Source: Streptomyces cinerochromogenes (GTDB taxonomy: Bacteria > Actinomycetota > Actinomycetes > Streptomycetales > Streptomycetaceae). From it: a stretch of 64,000 bases of DNA. The stretch is from positions 1 through 64,000 of the forward strand of contig NZ_BMRM01000029.1 of assembly GCF_014648635.1 (NCBI RefSeq). Reading direction: 5' to 3'. The notes under the pieces are model-generated. The model had not been told where the DNA came from. It did no database searches and saw only the letters and a program-made list of their open reading frames with translations. This document shows, piece by piece, positions 33,883 to 42,235 of the stretch. A program made the translations under genes and the position numbers. How positions within the stretch are numbered: position 1 is the first letter of the stretch; the number at the start of each line of letters is the position of its first letter.

Positions 33883-35136
33883 GTGAGCACTGACGAGAGG
33901 GCGCGGGCGCCGCAGCGGATCACGGGCCGCCGGTGGCTGTTCCCCTCCGCGCTGATCCACGAACTGGACCCGGACGCCGGGGCCCCCGGCCGGCGGCCCC
34001 GGCGCACGGCGCGCGACTGGGTGGTCGACTTCTCCTGCTTCCTGCTGGCCGTGTTCATCGGCCTGCTGAGCGCGGACAGCCTGCGGCACGAGGACCTCCC
34101 GGACGGCTACGCCGCCCTCGACCAGGTGCTGGGCGCGCTCGCCTGCGCCGCCGTGTGGCTGCGGCGCCGGTGGCCGGTGGGGCTCGCCGTGGCGATGGTG
34201 CCGGTCGCCTTCCTGTCGAACACCGCGGGCGGCGCAGGCGTGGTCGCCCTGTTCACGCTCGCCGTGCACCGGCCCTTCCGGTACGTGGCCTGGGCGGGCG
34301 GGGTGTCCGTGGCGCTGCTCCCGGTCTTCTACCGGCTGCGGCCCGACCCCGACGTGCCGTACGTCGGGGCGGTCGCCTCCGGCGTGCTGCTCACCGCCGC
34401 GATGGTGGGCTGGGGGATGTTCGTGCGGTCCAAACGGCAGCTCATCCTGAGCCTGCGCGACCGCGCCCGGCACGCCGAGACGGAGGCCCGGCTGCGGGCC
34501 GAGCAGGCGCAGCGGCTGGCCCGCGAGGCCATCGCCCGGGAGATGCACGACGTGCTCGCCCACCGGCTCACCCTGCTCAGCGTGCACGCGGGCGCCCTGG
34601 AGTTCCGGCCGGACGCCTCCCGCGAGGAGATCGCGCGGGCCGCCGGGGTCATCCGGGAGAGCGCCCACGAGGCCCTCCAGGACCTGCGGGAGATCATCGG
34701 CGTACTGCGGGCCGGCGAGGCCGAGGAGGCCTCCGGCGGGCGTCCCCAGCCGACGCTGGCCGCGCTGGACGCCCTCGTCGCCGAGTGCCGCGAGGCCGGC
34801 ATGGAGATCACCCTGGACCACCGCGTCGCCGACCCGGGCGCCGTCCCCGCCTCCGTCGGCCGCACCGCCTACCGCATCGCCCAGGAGGCCCTGACCAACG
34901 CCCGCAAGCACGCCCCCGGCACCGTGGTCGGGGTCCGCCTCGCCGGCACCCCCGGCGACGGCCTGACGGTCACGGTCACCAACCCCGCCCCGCCCGCCGA
35001 GGTACCCCCCGTCCCCGGCTCCGGCCAGGGCCTGATCGGCCTCACGGAACGCGCCACGCTGGCCGGCGGCCACCTGCGCCACGGGGTGCGGCCCGACGGG
35101 GGCTTCGAGGTACGGGGGTGGCTGCCGTGGCCGTGA
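33883..35136 (+). CDS. Two-component sensor histidine kinase, NarL-partner type
   Basis: A 417-residue membrane kinase. About four hydrophobic segments precede residue 190; the HisKA_3 box is EAIAREMHDVLAHRLTLLSVHA (phospho-acceptor His in MHDVLAH), and the ATPase domain has YRIAQEALTNARKHA and GQGLIGLTERATLAGG. GTG 33883 lies 8 bases after a TAGATT hexamer with no ribosome site, so a leaderless transcript is possible. Its response regulator follows 148 bp downstream. Confidence 0.93.
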   Translation: MSTDERARAPQRITGRRWLFPSALIHELDPDAGAPGRRPRRTARDWVVDFSCFLLAVFIGLLSADSLRHEDLPDGYAALDQVLGALACAAVWLRRRWPVGLAVAMVPVAFLSNTAGGAGVVALFTLAVHRPFRYVAWAGGVSVALLPVFYRLRPDPDVPYVGAVASGVLLTAAMVGWGMFVRSKRQLILSLRDRARHAETEARLRAEQAQRLAREAIAREMHDVLAHRLTLLSVHAGALEFRPDASREEIARAAGVIRESAHEALQDLREIIGVLRAGEAEEASGGRPQPTLAALDALVAECREAGMEITLDHRVADPGAVPASVGRTAYRIAQEALTNARKHAPGTVVGVRLAGTPGDGLTVTVTNPAPPAEVPPVPGSGQGLIGLTERATLAGGHLRHGVRPDGGFEVRGWLPWP

Positions 35137-35186
35137 CCCCGGCGAGCCCGGGGCCCGTCGTCAGCGGGCACCGCTCGACGCGGACG

Positions 35187-35251
35187 GCACACGCGCGTGT
35201 GCCCGGCCGCCGACGCGGTGCGGCCGGGAGCCCTGTTCCGTACGCGCGTGT
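35187..35251 (+). promoter_or_regulatory. Repeated ACGCGCGTGTG element before the response regulator
   Basis: A perfect 18-bp palindrome (35187-35204, GGCACACGCGCGTGTGCC) is followed about 50 bp downstream by a second ACGCGCGTGTG copy. Both lie in the short kinase-regulator gap and could be the regulator's own binding site. Confidence 0.4.
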
Positions 35252-35284
35252 GTGCCACGCCGCGCCCGTGATTACGTAACCCCC

Positions 35285-35965
35285 ATGACTGCGACGCCGA
35301 TCAGACTGCTCCTCGTCGATGACGACCCCCTCGTCCGCGCCGGTCTGGCGCTGATGATCGGAGGGGCCGAGGGCATCGAGATCGTGGGGGAGGCGGCCGA
35401 CGGGGCGGAGGCCGAGGACGTCGTGCGGCGGGTCCGGCCGGACGTCGTGCTGATGGACATCCGGATGCCGGCGGTGGACGGCATCACCGCGACGCGGCGG
35501 CTGCGCGCGCGGCCGGACGCCCCGCAGGTCGTGGTGCTCACCACCTTCCACGCCGACGAACAGGTGCTGCACGCCCTGCGCGCCGGAGCCGCCGGCTTCG
35601 TGCTGAAGGACACCCCGCCCGCCGAGATCGTCGACGCCGTGCGCCGGGTCGCCGCCGGCGACCCGGTCCTGTCGCCCGCCGTCACCCGGCAGCTGATGCG
35701 GCACGCGGCCGGCGCCGCCGCCGACTCCCGGCAGACCCGTGCGCGCGAGCGGCTCGCCGTCCTCAACGACCGCGAACGCGAGGTCGCCGTCGCCGTCGGC
35801 CGGGGACTGGCCAACGCGCAGATCGCCGCCGAGCTCTTCCTCAGCGTGGCCACCGTCAAGGCCCATGTCTCGCGCATCCTCGCCAAGCTCGGCCTCGACA
35901 ACCGGGTCCAGATCGCTCTGCTCGCCTACGACGCCGGGCTGACGGACGGCGGCGACGGGCACTAG
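35285..35965 (+). CDS. Response regulator, NarL/FixJ family
   Basis: A 226-residue regulator. The receiver has LLLVDDDPLVRAGL (acid pocket), VVLMDIRMPAVDG (phospho-acceptor Asp) and VLKDTPP (conserved Lys). The C-terminal LuxR-type helix-turn-helix is LNDREREVAVAVGRGLANAQIAAELFLSVATVKAHVSRILAKLGL. All receiver residues are intact, unlike the regulator at 51939. It pairs with the upstream kinase; the signal is unknown. Confidence 0.95.
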   Translation: MTATPIRLLLVDDDPLVRAGLALMIGGAEGIEIVGEAADGAEAEDVVRRVRPDVVLMDIRMPAVDGITATRRLRARPDAPQVVVLTTFHADEQVLHALRAGAAGFVLKDTPPAEIVDAVRRVAAGDPVLSPAVTRQLMRHAAGAAADSRQTRARERLAVLNDREREVAVAVGRGLANAQIAAELFLSVATVKAHVSRILAKLGLDNRVQIALLAYDAGLTDGGDGH

Positions 35966-36036
35966 CCGGCCGCCGTGCGCGTTGTCCGGGTACCGGCGGC
36001 TGTCCGGGACCTCGGGGCTGTCCGTAAGGGGAGGAC

Positions 36037-37221
36037 ATGGAACCAGTGATCGACCTGACGGAGTACGGCGACGCACTCCGCCGGGACCCGCACCCGGTCT
36101 ACGCACGACTGCGCGAACAGGGCCCCGTGCACCGGGTCCGGTTCGCCACGCCGGGAGGACCCTGGGAGACCTGGCTGGTCGTGGGGTACGAGGAGGCGCG
36201 GGCCGCCCTCGCCGACGCCCGGCTGGCCAAGGACACCGCCAAGATCGGCGAGGTGCCGCTGGACGAGCAGCTGATCGGCAAGTACCTGCTGACGGCGGAC
36301 CCTCCGCAGCACACGCGCCTGCGCGGCCTGGTCGCGCGCGCGTTCACCATGCGCCGGGTCGAGCAACTGCGCCCGCGCGTCCAGCAGATCACCGACGAAC
36401 TGCTCGACGAGATGCTGCCGCGCGGCCGCGCCGACCTCATCGACGCCCTCGCCTACCCGTTGCCGATCACGGTCATCTGCGAGCTGCTCGGCGTCCCCGA
36501 GATGGACCGCGCGGAGTTCCGGAAGCTCTCCACGGAGGTCGTCGCGCCGACCGGCGAGGACAGCGAGCAGGCCGCGACCGTCCGCCTCGCCGAGTACCTC
36601 ACCGAGCTGATCGAGGACAAGCGCCGCGCCGGGCCCACGGGCGACCTGCTGAGCGACCTGATCCGCACCACCGCCGAGGACGGCGACCGGCTCTCCGCGC
36701 AGGAGTTGCGCGGCCTGGCCTACCTGCTGCTCATCGCCGGCCACGAGACCACGGTCAACCTCATCGGCAACGCCGTCCTCGCCCTGCTCACCCACCCCGA
36801 CCAGCTCGCGGCCCTGCGCGCCGACCCGGCCCTCCTCGACGCGGCGGTGGAGGAGACGCTGCGCTGGGAGGGCCCGGTGCAGAACGCCACCTTCCGGTAC
36901 GCCGCCGAACCACTGGAGATCGCCGGCACCCGGATAGGGCGGGGCCAGGGCGTGCTCGTCGGTCTCACCGCCGCCCACCGCGACGCCGGACGGTACGCGC
37001 AGCCGGACCGCTTCGACATCCGCCGCGACACCCGCGGCCACCTCGCCTTCGGCCACGGCATCCACTACTGCCTGGGCGCACCCCTGGCCCGCCTGGAGGG
37101 CAGGATCGCCCTCGGCACCCTCCTGGACCGCGCGCCCGGCCTCGCCCTGGACGGCGCACCGGGAGAGTGGCTGCCGGGTCTGCTCATGCGGGGCGTCAGA
37201 AGCCTGCCGGTGCGCTGGTAG
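36037..37221 (+). CDS. Cytochrome P450
   Basis: A 394-residue bacterial class I P450. The I-helix oxygen-binding AGHETT, the K-helix EETLRW (ExxR) and the heme-binding FGHGIHYCLGAPLARLE with axial Cys are all present, as is LTADPPQHTRLRGLVARAFT. ATG 36037 follows GGGGAGG. No ferredoxin gene is adjacent, so redox partners must come from elsewhere. CYP105/107-like in general appearance. Confidence 0.95.
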   Translation: MEPVIDLTEYGDALRRDPHPVYARLREQGPVHRVRFATPGGPWETWLVVGYEEARAALADARLAKDTAKIGEVPLDEQLIGKYLLTADPPQHTRLRGLVARAFTMRRVEQLRPRVQQITDELLDEMLPRGRADLIDALAYPLPITVICELLGVPEMDRAEFRKLSTEVVAPTGEDSEQAATVRLAEYLTELIEDKRRAGPTGDLLSDLIRTTAEDGDRLSAQELRGLAYLLLIAGHETTVNLIGNAVLALLTHPDQLAALRADPALLDAAVEETLRWEGPVQNATFRYAAEPLEIAGTRIGRGQGVLVGLTAAHRDAGRYAQPDRFDIRRDTRGHLAFGHGIHYCLGAPLARLEGRIALGTLLDRAPGLALDGAPGEWLPGLLMRGVRSLPVRW

Positions 37222-37257
37222 CGGGCGAACGGGAGTCCGGACAGCGGTCGTGCGCCC

Positions 37258-37300
37258 CTCGGCCGTACGCCCTCGGCCGTACGCCCTCGGCCGTACGCCC
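37258..37300. repeat. Three 14-bp tandem repeats between convergent genes
   Basis: About three copies of CTCGGCCGTACGCC lie between the P450 stop and the convergent dehydrogenase stop. They are outside coding sequence. No classical hairpin terminator was seen here. Confidence 0.6.
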
Positions 37301-37303
37301 CTC

Positions 37304-38326
37304 TCAGCCGTACGCCGTCTGCCGGCCGCCCGGGATCTCCGCGAGCGGCACCGGGCGCCGCTCGCGGCGGGAGCGCTCGCAGGCCTCGGCGATCCGCAGG
37401 GCCTGCAGCGCCTCCCGGCCGTCGCAGGGGTTGGGCCGCTCGCCGCGCACGACCTCCACGAAGGCGTTCAGCTCGGCCTCGTAGGCGGGGCCGAAGCGTT
37501 CCAGGAACCCCGTCCACGGCTTGTCCGCGGGCGGCGGACCGGTCGGCTCGGTGGACGCGAGGGGCGTACGGTCGTCCAGGCCGACCACGACCGTGTCGCG
37601 CTCCCCGGCCAGCTCCATGCGGACGTCGTAGCCGGCGCCGTTCAGCCGGGTCGCCGTCGCCGAGGCCAGGGTGCCGTCGTCCAGCGTGAGCAGCGCCGCG
37701 CCCGTGTCGACGTCCCCGGCCTCCCGGAACATCGCGGGGCCGCGGTCCGAACCGGTGGCGTACACCTCGCGCACCTCACGGCCGGTCACCCAGCGCAGCA
37801 CGTCGAAGTCGTGGATCAGTGTGTCCCGGAACAGCCCGCCGGACAGCGGCAGCCACGCGGCCGGGGGAGGGGCCTGGTCGCAGGTCAGGGCGCGCACGGT
37901 GTGCAGCCGTCCGAGCCGGCCGGCGCCGACGGCCTCCCGGGCGCCGGCGTAGCCCGCGTCGAACCGCCGTTGGAAGCCCATCTGCAGGACCGTCCCGGCC
38001 GTCTCCACCTCGGCGAGCGCGTGCAGGGTGCCCGGCAGGTCCAGCGCGATCGGCTTCTCGCAGAAGACCGGCAGACCCGAGCGGGCCGCCCGGCCGATGT
38101 ACTCCGCGTGGGCCGCCGTCGCCGTGGTGATCACCACCGCGTCCACGCCCCACCGGAAGATCTCGTCCACGCCCGGCGCCGCCGTCTCGCCCAGCCGGTG
38201 CGCCAGCTCCTGCGCCCGCGCCGGGTCCGCGTCCGTGAGGATCAGGGATCCGACCTCCCGGTGGCGGCTGAGCGTCCTCGCGTGAAGGGTGCCGATGCGG
38301 CCCGTACCGATGACCCCGATGCGCAT
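37304..38326 (-). CDS. Gfo/Idh/MocA-family dehydrogenase (inositol 2-dehydrogenase-like)
   Basis: A 340-residue NAD(P)-dependent polyol/sugar dehydrogenase. RIGVIGTGRIGTLHARTL is the Rossmann motif, VFCEKPIALD carries the catalytic Lys, and GGLFRDTLIHDFDVLRWVTG the Asp and His that position substrate. myo-Inositol 2-dehydrogenases look like this, but the substrate is uncertain. Divergent from a GntR regulator; a TTGACA-17-TCACTT promoter ends about at its ATG, suggesting a leaderless mRNA. Confidence 0.9.
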   Translation of the reverse strand: MRIGVIGTGRIGTLHARTLSRHREVGSLILTDADPARAQELAHRLGETAAPGVDEIFRWGVDAVVITTATAAHAEYIGRAARSGLPVFCEKPIALDLPGTLHALAEVETAGTVLQMGFQRRFDAGYAGAREAVGAGRLGRLHTVRALTCDQAPPPAAWLPLSGGLFRDTLIHDFDVLRWVTGREVREVYATGSDRGPAMFREAGDVDTGAALLTLDDGTLASATATRLNGAGYDVRMELAGERDTVVVGLDDRTPLASTEPTGPPPADKPWTGFLERFGPAYEAELNAFVEVVRGERPNPCDGREALQALRIAEACERSRRERRPVPLAEIPGGRQTAYG

Positions 38327-38333
38327 GGAAACA

Positions 38334-38362
38334 AAGTGAGGGCGGACCCCGCACCCTGTCAA
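38334..38362 (-). promoter_or_regulatory. Promoter of the Gfo/Idh/MocA dehydrogenase gene
   Basis: Minus strand TTGACA (38362-38357), 17 bp, TCACTT (38339-38334), then seven bases to the ATG at 38326. The GntR-site candidate 38368-38379 lies just upstream of the -35. Confidence 0.55.
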
Positions 38363-38367
38363 TGTGC

Positions 38368-38379
38368 ATGTCCGGACAA
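38368..38379. promoter_or_regulatory. GntR operator candidate, copy 1
   Basis: ATGTCCGGACAA with the perfect 10-bp palindrome TGTCCGGACA, in the divergent region between the dehydrogenase and GntR genes. The identical 12-mer recurs at 39217-39228 before the ABC transporter. Confidence 0.65.
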
Positions 38380-38429
38380 CCGGACTACACAACTTCCCGT
38401 CAACCGGGCACGGGACTACGCTCGAGCCC

Positions 38430-39194
38430 GTGCCGAAACCAGATGTGGACCCGACCGTGTCGCTCGACCTCCGTGTGGACCGAAGCTCCCCGGTGCCGTT
38501 GTACTTCCAGCTCTCCCAGCAGCTGGAGGCCGCCATCGAGCAGGGCAGCCTCACCCCGGGCAGCCTGCTGGGCAACGAGATCGAGCTGGCCGCACGGCTC
38601 GGTCTGTCCCGGCCCACCGTCCGCCAGGCCATCCAGTCCCTCGTCGACAAGGGGCTCCTCGTGCGGCGCCGGGGCGTGGGCACCCAGGTCGTGCACAGCC
38701 AGGTCAAGCGCCCGCTGGAGCTGAGCAGCCTCTACGACGACCTGGAGGCGGCCGGGCAGCGCCCCGCGACGAAGGTCCTCGTCAACACGGTCGTCCCGGC
38801 CTCCGCCACGGTCGCAGCCGCCCTGGGGGTCGCCGAGGGCAGTGACGTCCACCGCGTCGAGCGGCTCCGCCTCGCGCACGGCGAACCGATGGCGTACCTG
38901 CTCAACCACCTGCCGCCCGGCCTGCTCGACCTCGACACCGACCAGCTGGAGGCCACCGGCCTGTACCGGCTGATGCGCTCCGCCGGGATCACCCTGCACA
39001 GCGCCCGCCAGTCCATCGGCGCCCGCGGCGCCACGGCCGCCGAGGCCGAGCGGCTCGGCGAGACCGAGGGGGCCCCGCTGCTGACCATGCAGCGCACCAC
39101 GTACGACGACACCGGCCGCGCAGTCGAGTTCGGCGACCACACCTACCGCCCGAGCCGCTACTCCTTCGAGTTCCAGCTGCTCGTACGCCCCTGA
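38430..39194 (+). CDS. GntR/HutC-family regulator
   Basis: A 254-residue regulator with the GntR winged helix (VPLYFQLSQQLEAAIEQGSLTPGSLL and ARLGLSRPTVRQAIQSLVDKGLL) and a HutC-type UTRA effector domain (VHRVERLRLAHGEPMAYLLNHL; RTTYDDTGRAVEFGDHTYRPSRYSFEF). GTG 38430 is 7 bases after a TACGCT hexamer (38417-38422), suggesting a leaderless transcript. It probably represses the dehydrogenase and ABC genes through ATGTCCGGACAA sites. Confidence 0.92.
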   Translation: MPKPDVDPTVSLDLRVDRSSPVPLYFQLSQQLEAAIEQGSLTPGSLLGNEIELAARLGLSRPTVRQAIQSLVDKGLLVRRRGVGTQVVHSQVKRPLELSSLYDDLEAAGQRPATKVLVNTVVPASATVAAALGVAEGSDVHRVERLRLAHGEPMAYLLNHLPPGLLDLDTDQLEATGLYRLMRSAGITLHSARQSIGARGATAAEAERLGETEGAPLLTMQRTTYDDTGRAVEFGDHTYRPSRYSFEFQLLVRP

Positions 39195-39216
39195 GCGACC
39201 GCCCCGCTTCGTCGCA

Positions 39217-39228
39217 ATGTCCGGACAA
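39217..39228. promoter_or_regulatory. GntR operator candidate, copy 2
   Basis: Second exact ATGTCCGGACAA, 23-34 bases after the GntR stop and about 130 bases before the ABC binding-protein start. Confidence 0.65.
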
Positions 39229-39357
39229 TGCGGCCCGTGGGGGCTCCCCGGTCATGTCATGGGTGTCCCCCGTGTTCGATACTGGAGCGTTTGGGGCCGC
39301 TGATGCGATCGACGGCCCCTTGCGCATGGAAGAACACGGCAAGAAGGGCACGGCCTC

Positions 39358-40362
39358 GTGGCACGGTTTCGGACCTGGGTAGGCATAGCGCTGGCGGGGG
39401 CACTCTCCGTGTCCCTGGCGGCGTGCAGCAGCACCGGAGGCAAGCGGGCGGAGGACGCCCGCAAGGCCGCCGCGGCCCAGGGGCGGGCGGCGGTGAACAC
39501 CCCCCGCTGGACCTTCGCGATGATCACCCACTCGGGAGACGGCGACACCTTCTGGGACATCGTGCAGAGCGGTGCCAAGCAGGCCGCCGTCAAGGACAAC
39601 ATCAACTTCCTGTACTCGCACGACGACGAGGCCCAGCAGCAGGCCCAGCTGGTCGACGCGGCGGTGGACAAGAAGGTCGACGGCATCATCGTCACCCTCG
39701 CCAAGCCGGACGCCATGAAGGCCGCCGTGGCCCGCGCCGAGAAGGCCGGCATCCCGGTGATCACGGTGAACTCCGGCTCCGAGGAGTCCAAGGCCTTCGG
39801 CGCCCTCACCCACATCGGCCAGGACGAGACCATCGCCGGCGAGGCCGTCGGCGACGAGCTGAACAGGCGCGGGAGGAAGAAGGCCCTGTGTGTCCTGCAC
39901 GAGCAGGGCAACGTCGGCCACGAGCAGCGCTGCGACGGCGTCGCCAAGACCTTCCGCGGCACCCTGCGCAAGCTCTACGTCAACGGCACCAACATGCCCG
40001 ACGTGCAGTCCGCGATCGAGGCCAAGCTCCAGGCCGACACCTCCATCGACTCCGTGGTCACCCTGGGCGCCCCCTACGCCGACACCGCCGTGAAGGCCAG
40101 GACGGACGCGGGCAGCAAGGCCGAGATCGACACCTTCGACCTCAACGCCAAGGTCGCGGCCTCGCTGAAGGACGGCACCCTCGGCTTCGCCGTGGACCAG
40201 CAGCCGTACCTCCAGGGCTACCAGGCCGTCGACCTGCTGTGGCTGTACAAGTACAACGGCGACGTCCTCGGCGGCGGCAAGCCGGTCCTGACCGGCCCGC
40301 AGATCATCACGAGGGACCAGGCGTCCGCCCTCGCGGAGTACACCGAGCGGGGCACCCGATGA
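39358..40362 (+). CDS. Sugar ABC transporter substrate-binding lipoprotein
   Basis: A 334-residue type I periplasmic-binding protein. The N-terminus is a lipoprotein signal (ALAGALSVSLAACSS, lipobox Cys near residue 22). FAMITHSGDGDTFWDIVQSGAKQAA, DGIIVTLAKPDAMKAAVARAEKAGIPVITVNSGS and GFAVDQQPYLQGYQAVDLLWLYKYN are typical of ribose/xylose/inositol binders. GTG 39358. The first of three coupled genes for CUT2-type uptake. Confidence 0.94.
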   Translation: MARFRTWVGIALAGALSVSLAACSSTGGKRAEDARKAAAAQGRAAVNTPRWTFAMITHSGDGDTFWDIVQSGAKQAAVKDNINFLYSHDDEAQQQAQLVDAAVDKKVDGIIVTLAKPDAMKAAVARAEKAGIPVITVNSGSEESKAFGALTHIGQDETIAGEAVGDELNRRGRKKALCVLHEQGNVGHEQRCDGVAKTFRGTLRKLYVNGTNMPDVQSAIEAKLQADTSIDSVVTLGAPYADTAVKARTDAGSKAEIDTFDLNAKVAASLKDGTLGFAVDQQPYLQGYQAVDLLWLYKYNGDVLGGGKPVLTGPQIITRDQASALAEYTERGTR

Positions 40363-41402
40363 GCGCGGTCACCGACGGGAAGATGCCGGACGAAAGGATT
40401 CTGCAGACCTCTCCGCTGCGGAAGCTGCTGGCCCGCCCCGAACTCGGCTCGGTCGTCGGGGCCCTCGCGGTCTTCGTCTTCTTCGCCCTGGCCGCCGACG
40501 GCTTCCTGCGCGCCTCCAGCCTCAGCACGGTCCTGTACGCCTCCTCGACCATCGGCATCATGGCCGTACCCGTGGCCCTGCTGATGATCGGCGGCGAGTT
40601 CGACCTCTCGGCGGGCGTCCTCGTGACCTCCTCCGCGCTGGTCTCCTCGATGTTCAGCTACCAGATGACCGCCAACACCTGGGTCGGCGTCGGCGTGTCC
40701 CTGCTGGTCACCCTGGCCGTCGGCGCCTTCAACGGCTTCATGCTCACCCGCACCAAGCTGCCCAGCTTCATCATCACGCTGGGCACCTTCCTGATGCTCA
40801 CCGGCATGAACCTCGGCTTCACCAAGCTGATCGACGGCACCGTCTCCACCAAGACCATCGCCGACATGGAGGGCTTCGAGAGCGCCCACGCCGTCTTCGC
40901 CTCGACCATCGGCGTCGGCGGCGTCGACGTCAAGGTCACCATCCTGTGGTGGCTCGGCCTGGTCGCCCTCGCCTCCTGGATCCTGCTGCGCACCCGCACC
41001 GGCAACTGGATCTTCGCCGTCGGCGGCAACGAGGACGCGGCCCGCGCGGTCGGCGTCCCGGTCGCCCGGACCAAGATCGGCCTCTACATGGGCGTCGCGT
41101 TCGGCGCCTGGATCTCCGGCCAGCACCTGCTGTTCTCCTTCGACGCCGTCCAGTCCGGCGAGGGCGTCGGCAACGAGCTGATCTACATCATCGCGGCCGT
41201 CATCGGCGGCTGTCTGATCACCGGCGGCCACGGCAGCGCGATCGGCTCCGCCGTGGGCGCCCTCCTCTTCGGCATGACCAGCAAGGGCATCGTCTTCGCC
41301 GAGTGGAACCCCGACTGGTTCAAGTTCTTCCTCGGAGCGATGCTGCTCCTCGCGACCCTGCTCAACGCCTGGGTCAAGAAGCGCGCGGAGGCCACCAAGT
41401 GA
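40359..41402 (+). CDS. Sugar ABC transporter permease (CUT2/RbsC type)
   Basis: A 347-residue permease with 8-10 hydrophobic helices. Family blocks include LLMIGGEFDLSAGVLV, FIITLGTFLMLTGM and IAAVIGGCLITGGHGSAIGSAVGALLFGM. Start ATG 40359 overlaps the binding-protein stop (ATGA). It forms the membrane channel with the ATPase that follows. Confidence 0.95.
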   Translation: MSAVTDGKMPDERILQTSPLRKLLARPELGSVVGALAVFVFFALAADGFLRASSLSTVLYASSTIGIMAVPVALLMIGGEFDLSAGVLVTSSALVSSMFSYQMTANTWVGVGVSLLVTLAVGAFNGFMLTRTKLPSFIITLGTFLMLTGMNLGFTKLIDGTVSTKTIADMEGFESAHAVFASTIGVGGVDVKVTILWWLGLVALASWILLRTRTGNWIFAVGGNEDAARAVGVPVARTKIGLYMGVAFGAWISGQHLLFSFDAVQSGEGVGNELIYIIAAVIGGCLITGGHGSAIGSAVGALLFGMTSKGIVFAEWNPDWFKFFLGAMLLLATLLNAWVKKRAEATK

Positions 41403-42169
41403 CACTCGTGGAGCTGACCGACGTCAGCAAGCACTACGGCACCGTCCGCGCCCTGGAAGGGGTCTCGCTGGAGGTCCACGCGGGCCAGATCACCTGCGTC
41501 CTCGGCGACAACGGCGCGGGCAAGTCGACGCTGATCAAGGTGATCGCGGGCCTGCACCGGCACGACGCCGGCACCCTGCGCATCGAGGGCGAGGAGACCA
41601 CCCTCTCCTCCCCGCGCGACGCCCTGGACCGGGGCATCGCCACGGTGTACCAGGACCTCGCCGTCGTCCCCCTCATGCCGGTCTGGCGCAACTTCTTCCT
41701 CGGCTCCGAGCCCCGCAAGGGCGCCGGCCCCTTCAAGCGCCTCGACACCGACCTCATGCGCCGCACCACCCGTGAGGCGCTCCTGCGCATGGGTATCGAC
41801 CTCCGCGACGTCGACCAGCCCATCGGCACCCTCTCGGGCGGCGAGCGCCAGTGTGTCGCCATCGCGAGGGCGGTCCACTTCGGCGCGAAGGTCCTGGTCC
41901 TGGACGAGCCGACGGCGGCCCTGGGCGTGAAGCAGTCCGGTGTGGTCCTGAAATATGTGGCGGCGGCACGGGACGAAGGCCTGGGTGTTGTCTTGATCAC
42001 CCACAATCCGCATCACGCCTACCTGGTGGGCGACCGTTTCGTGCTGTTGCGGCGCGGCACCATGGTGGGCCATCACACACGGGACGAGATCACACTGGAC
42101 GACCTGACGAAGCAGATGGCGGGCGGAGCGGACCTGGACGCCCTGGTCCACGAACTCCAGCGGACCTGA
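41399..42169 (+). CDS. Sugar ABC transporter ATP-binding protein
   Basis: A 256-residue ATPase with one nucleotide-binding domain, unlike the double-domain RbsA/XylG. Walker A is LGDNGAGKSTLIK, the signature LSGGERQC, Walker B VLVLDEPTAALG. GTG 41399 in a GTGA overlap. Single-domain CUT2 ATPases exist in actinobacteria; two copies would assemble with the permease. Confidence 0.95.
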   Translation: MTLVELTDVSKHYGTVRALEGVSLEVHAGQITCVLGDNGAGKSTLIKVIAGLHRHDAGTLRIEGEETTLSSPRDALDRGIATVYQDLAVVPLMPVWRNFFLGSEPRKGAGPFKRLDTDLMRRTTREALLRMGIDLRDVDQPIGTLSGGERQCVAIARAVHFGAKVLVLDEPTAALGVKQSGVVLKYVAAARDEGLGVVLITHNPHHAYLVGDRFVLLRRGTMVGHHTRDEITLDDLTKQMAGGADLDALVHELQRT

Positions 42170-42235
42170 GACGCGCACCCCCTGGCCCTGCCCTGCGCAG
42201 CACCCGGCGTGAGCGTGCGGCAGAATCGACCCACG

